Shown: positions 53,358 through 60,852 of the stretch, piece by piece
How the letters are laid out: each line of letters opens with the position of its first letter
How positions within the stretch are numbered: position 1 is the stretch's first letter
NCBI RefSeq assembly: GCF_004786015.1
Contig: NZ_CP032096.1
Location: forward strand, 992,001-1,056,000
Direction: 5' to 3'
Length of the DNA stretch: 64,000 nucleotides
From: Hydrogenovibrio crunogenus
GTDB taxonomy: Bacteria; Pseudomonadota; Gammaproteobacteria; Thiomicrospirales; Thiomicrospiraceae
Made by a program: the position numbers and the translations under genes
Notes under the pieces: generated by a model
What the model was told of the DNA's origin: nothing
Database searches by the model: none
The model's input: only the letters and a program-made list of their open reading frames with translations

Positions 53358-56300
53358 ATGTCTGAATTGATTGATTTTTGCGATAAATCTGCTGTTATAA
53401 AAGCCGTTGACCAAGCGTTGGTGAAGGATCGTTTTTTTCTGTCTAAACAATTACAACGGTTTAACGTGGATGCAAATACCTCTCAGACTGACTTTGATGC
53501 ATTAAAAAATGACCAGGCCTGGCTGAAATTCTGTGACCGGCTTGCTAAATCCGTTGCAGCCGTTCAGAAGAATCAACAAGCCGTTCCCAAAATCACTTAT
53601 GACAACTTGCCTGTCGCTGAGCGACGGGATGAAATACTGGCGTTGATTCAACACCATCAAGTGGTAGTCATTGCCGGGGAAACCGGGTCGGGAAAAACAA
53701 CTCAGATTCCAAAAATCTGTCTGGAAGCGGGGCGAGGGGTCTTCGGTCGTATTGGGTGTACGCAGCCGAGAAGATTGGCCGCGCGCAGTGTGGCGGAACG
53801 CATCGCAGAAGAACTCGGTTCGAGCCTCGGACAACTGGTAGGCTATCAGGTTCGTTTTCACGATCAAGTGCATCAGCAAAGTTTGTTAAAAGTGATGACC
53901 GACGGTATTTTGCTGGCCGAAATTCAGAATGATCCTTATCTCAATCAATATGACACCATCATCATCGACGAAGCCCATGAACGCTCCATCAATATCGATT
54001 TTCTACTCGGCATCTTGAAAAAACTGTTGCCAAAACGTCCCGATTTAAAGCTGATTATCACCTCGGCAACGATTGATACCGAGCGCTTCGCCTCCTTTTT
54101 TGAAGGGGCGCCAATTATTGAAGTGAGTGGTCGTACCTATCCGGTAGAAGTGCGTTATAACCCGTTGGTCAAAATAGAAGATGATGACGGCAATGAGTTT
54201 GAGCAGGATATTCCAACGGCGATTATGTATGCCTTGGAAGAATTGTCTGAAATAGACCCGTTTGGGGATGTGCTGGTGTTTCAGGTGGGAGAGCGCGACA
54301 TTAAGGAAACTGCAGAGGTGCTCCGTAAACAGAATTTAAAGAATACCGAAATTGTGCCGCTTTATGCTCGCTTGAGCATGGCAGAGCAAAACAAAGTCTT
54401 TCAAACCTCGCAGAAACGTCGGGTCATTTTATCCACCAATGTGGCAGAAACGTCTTTGACCGTGCCGGGCATTAAGTTCGTGATAGACCCAGGCCTGGTC
54501 AGAATCAGTCGTTATTCAGTGCGCTCTAAAGTCCAACGGTTGCCGATTGAGAAAATCTCGCAAGCGTCTGCTAATCAGCGCGCCGGCCGTTGTGGTCGTG
54601 TCAGTTCGGGTGTGTGCATCCGGTTATACGATGAAGACGATTTCAAGAGCCGTCCGGAATTTACGCCACCGGAAATCCATCGCACATCGTTAGCCACGGT
54701 CATTTTACAAATGACGCAGATGAAACTGGGGTCGGTGAAGCATTTCCCCTTTATCGAACCACCGGAAGACAAAGCAATTAATGATGGCTTCCGCCAGTTG
54801 CATGAAATTGGTGCGTTGGATGAAAAGCGCCGTTTGACTGAAAGTGGCCGTCAGCTCGCGAAATTGCCTCTCGATCCAAGAATGGCGAAAATGGTATTAG
54901 AGGGTCAGAAAAACGGTGTCTTGGTAGAAGTGTTGATTATCGCCTCAGCCATCAGTATTCAAGACCCGCGTGACATGAATGAATCGAATCGTCAAGCGGC
55001 GAACCAAGTCCACAAGGTCTTTGAAGATCCGCGATCAGATTTTCTGTTCTTTTTAAACTTATGGCGTTTTTATGAAGATAAACGGCGTCATTTAAGCCAA
55101 AACAAATTGCGTAAACTCTGTAAAACCAACTTCCTGTCGTATTTGCGTATGAAAGAATGGCATGATTTGTTTTTCCAGTTAGAAATGAGCTTGAAGCGCA
55201 TCGGCGTTAAAGTCGGTGAGCTGCATCTGTATGAAGAAGTCAAACAAGGTAAAACCGTCACAGAACGGCTGTCTGATACGCATTCAATGGCAGTTCATCG
55301 TTCCTTGATGGCCGGGTTGTTGGGCAATATTGCCATGCGTGACGATGAAAATACCTATCTCGGTGCGCGTAATACCAAGTTATTTATCCATCCGAGTTCG
55401 GTGTTGTTTAAGCGTAAGCCAAAATGGATGTTGTCGGGTGAACTGGTCGAAACCACTAAACTGTATGCCCGCAATAACGCGGTGATTGATGTGAACTGGG
55501 TGGAAGGCATTGCGCCACACCTGATTAAGCACAGTTATACCGATCCGCACTGGCAGAAAAAAGCCGGGCAGGTTGGTGCATTTGAATCGGTAACACTTTA
55601 TGGGTTACCAATTGTGAACCGTCGTCGTTGTAATTACGGCCCGATCAATCCGAAAGAAGCCCATAAGATTTTCTTGCGCCATGGGTTGGTGGAAGGGGAG
55701 TTGAACTCCAAAGTGGCGTTCTTTGTGCATAACCAAAAAATGATTGCGGAGATTCATCATATTGAATCGAAATTGCGCCGCCCGGATTTTTTGGTGGAAG
55801 AAGACGTGTTATATGAGTTTTATGCGGAGCATATTCCAGGGCATATTTATAGTCTGCCGGCATTTGAAAAATGGGTGCGCAAACTTGAAAAAAATGATCC
55901 TGAGGCACTGAAGGCGCTCTATCTAACGCAGGATTTTTTGTTAAAACAATCGTACGACAGTCGTTTAGACGTAGAATATCCGGACCAATTACAGATTAAA
56001 AACCAGCTCGACCTTGATGTCGATTACCATTTTGAACCGGGCAAAGCCCAAGATGGGATGGTAGTGAAAGTCCCTTTATCAGCATTGAACTTGGTCCAAG
56101 CTGAAGATTTCGAATGGTTGACGCCAGGGTTGCTGAAAGAAAAAACTGCCTTTTATATCAAAGCTTTACCAAAACAACTTCGCAAACAGTTCATTCCGGC
56201 TCCGAATACGGCTGAACTGGTATTGAAAGAAATGGCACCCAATAAAAAATTGGATGGGCGAAAAGCCGATTATGTCACTCAACTGGTGTGGGCGTTGAAT

Positions 56301-57344
56301 CGACGCGCGCAACAAAAAGTCGCCACCAGCGATTTTGAATCGGTTGATTTACCTGAATACCTAGAACCTTACTTTGTGTTACAAGATGATAAAGGTAAAA
56401 AGATTGCTGAGCAGGCCGACCTGGAGGCCTTGAAAACGAATTATCAACACTTGGTTGATGCTCGAATTCAAAAACACCAATCAAAGAAAGCGCCGGAAAA
56501 TCGTGTGATTGACCGTTGGGATTTCGGTGACCTAGCCGACTCTCAGACGATTCGAACACAAGGGGTGGAGATGGTGGCCTATCCTGCGTTACAAATATCA
56601 GGCGAGTCCATAGAGTTGGCCTTGTTGGGAGATGAAGAAACTGCCCAAGCACATCATGCTGAAGCGGTCTTGGCGTTAGTGAAAAAAGAGTTGGTCGAAA
56701 AAGAAAAATATTTGCAGAAGAAATTGCCGATGCAAAAAGCGTGTTTGTGTTACGCGCCTTATGGGACGTGTCAGGAGTTGACGCAACAGGTGATAGATCG
56801 CGCATTGTTTCAATTGATTCCTCAACCGGAAAAAGTTCGGCAGCAAGCGGCATTTGAAGCAATTCTAGAAAATGCCCGTTCTCAATGGATTGAGCAAGCG
56901 CAACAGGTCGCCTCGCAAGTGAATGCTATTTTGACGGCGCATCAGAAAATTGCCAAGCAAGTGAAAGGGAATGTGAATCCGCGTTGGTTGGCTTCCGTGG
57001 CAGATATACGTTCACAACTAGACCAGCTTATCAGCAAAGATTTTGTAAGAGTTACTCCCGAGGAATGGTTTAAACAGTTACCTCGTTATTTACAAGGCCT
57101 GGAAAAACGCCTTGCTAAGATTGATGTGGATCCGAGTAAAGACCAGAAAGCAATTCGTGAGATTCAACCGATTTTGGATGCTTATGATGCTCTGGCAAAA
57201 GAACCGGCGTATCAAAATCACCCAGGCCTGGTCGAAATTCGCTGGCTAATTGAGGAATTGCGCCTATCTTTATTCGCACAACCGATGAAAACCTTGAAGC
57301 CGGTTTCAATTCAACGGATACAAAAAAAACTGAAAGCGCTGTAG
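53358..57344 (+). CDS. hrpA: ATP-dependent RNA helicase HrpA (DEAH box)
   Basis: HrpA is the large DEAH helicase reported to rescue stalled ribosomes. The product of about 1328 residues has the family's usual size. It carries Walker A GETGSGKTT, DEAH in IIIDEAHERS, SAT, and motif VI QRAGRCGR, followed by HA2 and OB-fold domains and the long HrpA-specific C-terminal half. The start at 53358 (MSELIDF) is favoured because it matches the family N-terminus; ATG 53316 is possible and neither has a good ribosome site. Three perfect CCAGGCCTGG copies (53513, 54489 and 57222) lie inside, more than in any other gene here. Confidence 0.93.
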   Translation: MSELIDFCDKSAVIKAVDQALVKDRFFLSKQLQRFNVDANTSQTDFDALKNDQAWLKFCDRLAKSVAAVQKNQQAVPKITYDNLPVAERRDEILALIQHHQVVVIAGETGSGKTTQIPKICLEAGRGVFGRIGCTQPRRLAARSVAERIAEELGSSLGQLVGYQVRFHDQVHQQSLLKVMTDGILLAEIQNDPYLNQYDTIIIDEAHERSINIDFLLGILKKLLPKRPDLKLIITSATIDTERFASFFEGAPIIEVSGRTYPVEVRYNPLVKIEDDDGNEFEQDIPTAIMYALEELSEIDPFGDVLVFQVGERDIKETAEVLRKQNLKNTEIVPLYARLSMAEQNKVFQTSQKRRVILSTNVAETSLTVPGIKFVIDPGLVRISRYSVRSKVQRLPIEKISQASANQRAGRCGRVSSGVCIRLYDEDDFKSRPEFTPPEIHRTSLATVILQMTQMKLGSVKHFPFIEPPEDKAINDGFRQLHEIGALDEKRRLTESGRQLAKLPLDPRMAKMVLEGQKNGVLVEVLIIASAISIQDPRDMNESNRQAANQVHKVFEDPRSDFLFFLNLWRFYEDKRRHLSQNKLRKLCKTNFLSYLRMKEWHDLFFQLEMSLKRIGVKVGELHLYEEVKQGKTVTERLSDTHSMAVHRSLMAGLLGNIAMRDDENTYLGARNTKLFIHPSSVLFKRKPKWMLSGELVETTKLYARNNAVIDVNWVEGIAPHLIKHSYTDPHWQKKAGQVGAFESVTLYGLPIVNRRRCNYGPINPKEAHKIFLRHGLVEGELNSKVAFFVHNQKMIAEIHHIESKLRRPDFLVEEDVLYEFYAEHIPGHIYSLPAFEKWVRKLEKNDPEALKALYLTQDFLLKQSYDSRLDVEYPDQLQIKNQLDLDVDYHFEPGKAQDGMVVKVPLSALNLVQAEDFEWLTPGLLKEKTAFYIKALPKQLRKQFIPAPNTAELVLKEMAPNKKLDGRKADYVTQLVWALNRRAQQKVATSDFESVDLPEYLEPYFVLQDDKGKKIAEQADLEALKTNYQHLVDARIQKHQSKKAPENRVIDRWDFGDLADSQTIRTQGVEMVAYPALQISGESIELALLGDEETAQAHHAEAVLALVKKELVEKEKYLQKKLPMQKACLCYAPYGTCQELTQQVIDRALFQLIPQPEKVRQQAAFEAILENARSQWIEQAQQVASQVNAILTAHQKIAKQVKGNVNPRWLASVADIRSQLDQLISKDFVRVTPEEWFKQLPRYLQGLEKRLAKIDVDPSKDQKAIREIQPILDAYDALAKEPAYQNHPGLVEIRWLIEELRLSLFAQPMKTLKPVSIQRIQKKLKAL
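53513..53522. repeat. CCAGGCCTGG decamer inside hrpA, copy 1
   Basis: This is a perfect copy read in a different frame from the other intragenic copies: C CAG GCC TGG, giving Gln-Ala-Trp. It shows that the DNA word, not one peptide, is what recurs. Confidence 0.9.
54489..54498. repeat. CCAGGCCTGG decamer inside hrpA, copy 2
   Basis: This is a perfect copy in phase CCA GGC CTG, encoding Pro-Gly-Leu in the conserved segment VIDPGLVRIS just before helicase motif VI. Confidence 0.9.
57222..57231. repeat. CCAGGCCTGG decamer inside hrpA, copy 3
   Basis: This is a perfect copy in phase CCA GGC CTG (Pro-Gly-Leu, HPGLVEIRW) near the C-terminus. A one-mismatch version, CAAGGCCTGG, lies about 130 bases upstream (near 57092-57101). 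Confidence 0.9.
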
Positions 57345-57425
57345 TCCTGCTCTAAATGTTTTTTACTGCTATTGGCTTGGTCCAAAATAGATGATTGAAG
57401 AATGATTGCTTTCAAAAAGCATTGT

Positions 57426-57455
57426 TTGTCAGTTTTGATCTCTTTCTGATATACT
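57426..57455 (+). promoter_or_regulatory. Probable sigma-70 promoter of the small lipoprotein gene
   Basis: TTGTCA (57426-57431) and TATACT (57450-57455) are 18 bases apart. The leader to the ATG at 57536 is about 75 bases. Confidence 0.6.
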
Positions 57456-57535
57456 CGATTGTAAGCATAATTATCTACTATTGTTAACGTATTGGTGATT
57501 TGCTTTTTCTTTTGCATAAGCTACAAGGAGTTGTT

Positions 57536-57769
57536 ATGCGCTTAAATCAATCGAAGTTAGTCTCTTTATTTATGTTGTTTTCATTTGCTTTTGGAACGCT
57601 ATCCTTAACCGGGTGTTCCGACAGTGCGGAAGATAACATGAAAGAAACCTATCAAGAAGCTAAGGAAGACATGGGAGAAGCGGCTGAAGATACTCAAGAA
57701 GCAGTAGAGGATGCAGGTGAAAGTGTTGAAGACGCAGCCGAAGCAGCCGAAGATAAGATGGAGGAGTGA
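57536..57769 (+). CDS. Small acidic lipoprotein with helical stalk
   Basis: The product has 77 residues from the ATG at 57536, chosen because AAGGAG lies 5 bases upstream. The lipobox LTGC follows a 23-residue signal. The mature part is almost only Ala, Glu, Asp, Lys and Met in an 11-residue-like rhythm (EDTQEAVEDAGESVEDAAEAAED), resembling LEA-type or apolipoprotein helices. It closely resembles the stalk of the cytochrome lipoprotein downstream. No enzymatic domain. Probably an envelope stress or spacer protein, but that is a guess. Confidence 0.7.
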   Translation: MRLNQSKLVSLFMLFSFAFGTLSLTGCSDSAEDNMKETYQEAKEDMGEAAEDTQEAVEDAGESVEDAAEAAEDKMEE

Positions 57770-57869
57770 CCTCTTTTAATGGCTGATAGAAAGCGTCATT
57801 TAAGTTAGTTTGTGATTAGCTTTTGCTGAACTCAATGTTGAGATTTAGCATAAATCAAAAGGAGTATTT

Positions 57870-58448
57870 ATGCATTTAAATCGATGGAAATTAAACCCTT
57901 TAGTGTTGAGTCTGACTGTTATGTTTGGCGGCGTTTTTTTAACCGCTTGCAGTGATGATTCGCAACAAAAAGCGGCTGAAGCGGTTGAAGACGTTAAGCA
58001 ATCAACCAGCGAAGCTTATGAGGAAGCGAAACAGACAACCCAAGAGGTGATGGATGAGACGCAAGAAGCCGTTTCAGATTCTGTGGATTCTGCCCAAGAG
58101 GCAGCCGAATCGGCAGGTGAAGAGGCTTCTGATATGGCTGAATCTGCTAGTGAAACGACTCAAGAGGCCATTAATGAAGCCTCTGAAGAAGTGGATGAAG
58201 CGGTTGCAGCTGTTTCTGTATCTGGTCAAGATGTTTATTCAACTTGTGTCGGTTGTCATGGCGCGAACGGAGAAGGGGGCGTTGGTCCGAAACTTTCTGG
58301 ACAAGCCGAAGATGCTTTGGTTGAAAAATTAAAAACATATCGTTCTGGTAAAGAAATTGGCCCAATGAGTGCGATGATGATTCCTAATGCTCAGCAACTG
58401 TCGGATGCAGAAATAAAAGCCGTTTCAAGTTACATTACAACGCTTTAA
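57870..58448 (+). CDS. Lipoprotein cytochrome c with LEA-like helical stalk
   Basis: The 192-residue protein has a lipobox LTAC (lipidated C27) and an Ala/Glu-rich helical stalk (about 31-112). A class I cytochrome c domain follows, with heme motif CVGCH at 126-130, GPKLSGQ, and an axial Met in the MSAMMIPNAQ segment (about 166-174). The domain of about 75 residues fits the c5/c553 type. An AAGGAG site precedes the ATG. It should be tethered to a membrane facing the periplasm as an electron carrier, for example to a terminal oxidase. The stalk is shared with the lipoprotein 100 bases upstream. Confidence 0.85.
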   Translation: MHLNRWKLNPLVLSLTVMFGGVFLTACSDDSQQKAAEAVEDVKQSTSEAYEEAKQTTQEVMDETQEAVSDSVDSAQEAAESAGEEASDMAESASETTQEAINEASEEVDEAVAAVSVSGQDVYSTCVGCHGANGEGGVGPKLSGQAEDALVEKLKTYRSGKEIGPMSAMMIPNAQQLSDAEIKAVSSYITTL

Positions 58449-58474
58449 CTGCTTTTAGATATTGTGTTTAATCA

Positions 58475-58502
58475 AAGCCCAGTTTTTGAACTGGGTTTTT
58501 TA
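58475..58502. terminator. Rho-independent terminator after the cytochrome gene
   Basis: CCCAGTT and AACTGGG pair around TTTG, followed by a T-run; A residues precede the stem. It also serves the convergent desulfhydrase-like gene, whose stop lies in the T-run. Confidence 0.88.
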
Positions 58503-59444
58503 TATTTGCTTTTCCGGGCTTCGACCCTGTAATCCGCCGGAATGGTATAGGATGACTTTAGAACCGGGCGGGATGTTGCCGGTAGCCAACTGTTCTAAAA
58601 AACCATAAATCATTTTATTGGTGTAGACAGGGTCTAAGGGAATATCAAACTGTTCTTCAAACCATTTACGTGTGGCATAAATCTCACTGTTTTCTTTTCC
58701 GTATCCTTGACCACAATAATCTAACAGCAGTTGCCACTGAGCTAAGCCTTGTTGATTGTGGCGAACACCACTCAATTGTTCTATTGTTGGAATTAAGTAG
58801 CTTGCTTGCTTTAAGGTGGCAACGCCTAAAATATGGCGGGGTTGATTGCAGAAAAAAGCGCTGAACTTGATTAACCCTGCTAAAGTGCCCCCCGTGCCAA
58901 CGGCGCTGTAAAGGTGGGTCCAGTCAGGACATTGCATGGCTAGCTGTTGCGATAATTCTTCGAATCCCTGTATGGCTAAGTTGTTTGTTCCGCCTTCTGG
59001 CAAAATGTAACTGTCAGGAAACTGTTGTTGTAGCTGTTGGAAAAAGTGAGCGCGTGTCTTTTGCCGGTAGTCCATTCGGTTTAAAAAGTGCAGCTGCATG
59101 CCATTCTGATATGCTGTCTGTAGTGTTGGGCTCCACTTTTCAGGCTGGTTAGCCAGCTCGTCTCCTCGAATGAAACCAATGGTTTTAAATCCATATGAGT
59201 ATCCTGCAGCAGCCGTGGCTGCTATATGATTGGAGTAAGCCCCGCCGAATGTCAGTAGACTTTTTTTGCCCAGCTGTCCGGCTTCCGCTAAGTTGTATTT
59301 AAGTTTATGAAGCTTGTTTCCCTGAATGGTGGGGTGGTTTAAATCATCCCGTTTTATCCATACTTGAATGGCCTTTTCATCAAATAGCGGATGGTTTAAA
59401 GGAGTAAGAGGCGTGAATTCCTGGAGCGTGTTGAGTGATTTCAT
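58500..59444 (-). CDS. PLP-dependent ACC deaminase / D-cysteine desulfhydrase-like enzyme
   Basis: The 314-residue protein belongs to the fold-type II PLP family. WIKRDDLNHPTIQGNKLHKLKYNL contains the Schiff-base lysine region (as positions about 30-53), then TFGGAYSNHIAATAAAG and AVGTGGTLAGLI for phosphate binding. It is close to DcyD and to uncharacterised ACC-deaminase-like proteins. True ACC deaminase is improbable in this context, so D-cysteine or a related amino acid is more likely. It is monocistronic, divergent from amt. Confidence 0.8.
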   Translation of the reverse strand: MKSLNTLQEFTPLTPLNHPLFDEKAIQVWIKRDDLNHPTIQGNKLHKLKYNLAEAGQLGKKSLLTFGGAYSNHIAATAAAGYSYGFKTIGFIRGDELANQPEKWSPTLQTAYQNGMQLHFLNRMDYRQKTRAHFFQQLQQQFPDSYILPEGGTNNLAIQGFEELSQQLAMQCPDWTHLYSAVGTGGTLAGLIKFSAFFCNQPRHILGVATLKQASYLIPTIEQLSGVRHNQQGLAQWQLLLDYCGQGYGKENSEIYATRKWFEEQFDIPLDPVYTNKMIYGFLEQLATGNIPPGSKVILYHSGGLQGRSPEKQI

Positions 59445-59550
59445 CGGTAAAATCCTCTGTTTTAATAGAAATTAAGCAGGTAATTACTTACGCGTATCAG
59501 AACTTTTGGTAGAATATGAGGCAATTTTAACCCAAATAGGAACTGAGTAA

Positions 59551-60768
59551 ATGGAACAATTAACCACCAGTTTGGATGTGATGTTTATTTTGTTGGGTGC
59601 CATCTTGGTACTCTTTATGCACGCAGGTTTTGCTTTTTTAGAAGTTGGAACCGTTCAACATAAAAATCAGGTAAATGCATTGGTTAAAATAATGACCGAT
59701 TTGGGTGTGTCCACCGTTGCCTATTTCTTTATTGGGTATGGTGTGGCTTATGGCGTTTTCCTCGGCTTCAACTTGGATGGACAATTAACGCAAGCCATGA
59801 CAGAAAAATCGGGCTATGAACTGGTTAAGTTCTTTTTTCTAATGACTTTTGCGGCGGCGATTCCCGCGATTGTTTCCGGAGGAATTGCCGAGAGAGCTCG
59901 GTTCTATCCAGTTTTATTAGCGACCTTCTTAACCGTTGCCTTTATTTACCCGTTTTTTGAAGGAATGGCCTGGAACGGAAACCTGGGGATGCAAAGCTGG
60001 TTAGAAACCTCTTATGGTGCGCCTTTTCATGATTTTGCCGGTTCCATCGTTGTTCATGCCGTTGGGGGCTGGATTGCGTTAGCTGCGATTATCGTGCTTG
60101 GCTCTCGAACAGGACGTTATGACAGCAATGGTAATATGCGTCACGTTTATCCGCCTTCCAGTATTCCTTTCCTGGCGCTAGGGGCATGGATTTTATCCGT
60201 CGGTTGGTTTGGCTTTAACGTGATGTCAGCCCAAGCGATTGAGGGGATTCAAGGTTTAGTCGCAATGAACTCTCTAATGGCGATGGTGGGTGGCATTATC
60301 GCAGCGACATTTGTTGGTGATAAAGATCCTGGTTTTATTCATAATGGTCCTTTAGCAGGGTTGGTTGCAATCTGTGCAGGATCAGATGTAGTTAGCCCAT
60401 TAGGTGCACTTGTGATTGGGCTAGTGGCTGGTGCTCTATTTGTGAAAGCGTTTACCTGGACACAGAAAAATTTAAAAATTGATGATGTTCTGGGGGTTTG
60501 GCCTTTACATGGTTTGTGTGGCGTATGGGGTGCGATTGCCGTCGGTATTTTTGGTAGCACAGCACTAGGCGGACTTGGTGGTGTTTCAATGATGTCCCAG
60601 ATTCTAGGGACACTTGCAGGTGTCGCCGTGGCTCTAATAGGTGGATTCTTGGTGTATATTTTGGTCGATAAACTAATGGGACTGCGTATGTCGGATGAAG
60701 ATCAATATGAAGGGGCTGATTTGTCAATTCATAAAATTCATGCCAACCCACCTAAAGAAGAATTTTAA
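59551..60768 (+). CDS. amt: Ammonium transporter Amt
   Basis: Amt forms trimeric ammonium channels in the inner membrane. The 405-residue protein has 11 expected spans and conserved pore residues: the two pore histidines in DFAGSIVVHAVGG and HGLCGVWG, and the family segments GGIAERARF and LGAWILSVGWFGFN. There is no cleaved signal peptide. It is not adjacent to the PII gene, unlike the common glnK-amt pair, but PII and NtrBC are in the same window. An upstream GG-N11-GC element only loosely resembles a sigma-54 promoter. A strong terminator follows. Confidence 0.95.
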   Translation: MEQLTTSLDVMFILLGAILVLFMHAGFAFLEVGTVQHKNQVNALVKIMTDLGVSTVAYFFIGYGVAYGVFLGFNLDGQLTQAMTEKSGYELVKFFFLMTFAAAIPAIVSGGIAERARFYPVLLATFLTVAFIYPFFEGMAWNGNLGMQSWLETSYGAPFHDFAGSIVVHAVGGWIALAAIIVLGSRTGRYDSNGNMRHVYPPSSIPFLALGAWILSVGWFGFNVMSAQAIEGIQGLVAMNSLMAMVGGIIAATFVGDKDPGFIHNGPLAGLVAICAGSDVVSPLGALVIGLVAGALFVKAFTWTQKNLKIDDVLGVWPLHGLCGVWGAIAVGIFGSTALGGLGGVSMMSQILGTLAGVAVALIGGFLVYILVDKLMGLRMSDEDQYEGADLSIHKIHANPPKEEF

Positions 60769-60794
60769 ACACTTCTTACCTTTCTGTTTAATTT

Positions 60795-60820
60795 AAACCC
60801 GCTGATTAGGCGGGTTTTTT
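60795..60820 (+). terminator. Rho-independent terminator after amt
   Basis: AAACCCGC and GCGGGTTT pair around TGATTAG, followed by a T-run. No decamer is present. Confidence 0.88.
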
Positions 60821-60852
60821 GTTATAGTTTCTTTTTTGTTTTTAAGATCATC

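Noticed and set aside
59508-59522. Possible sigma-54 promoter before amt (TGG ... GCA)
   Set aside because: GG and GC are 11 bases apart; sigma-54 promoters need 10. The PII gene has a similar TGGTA ... GCA with the same 11-base gap (17739-17753, minus strand), which is curious, but the spacing rule is strict.
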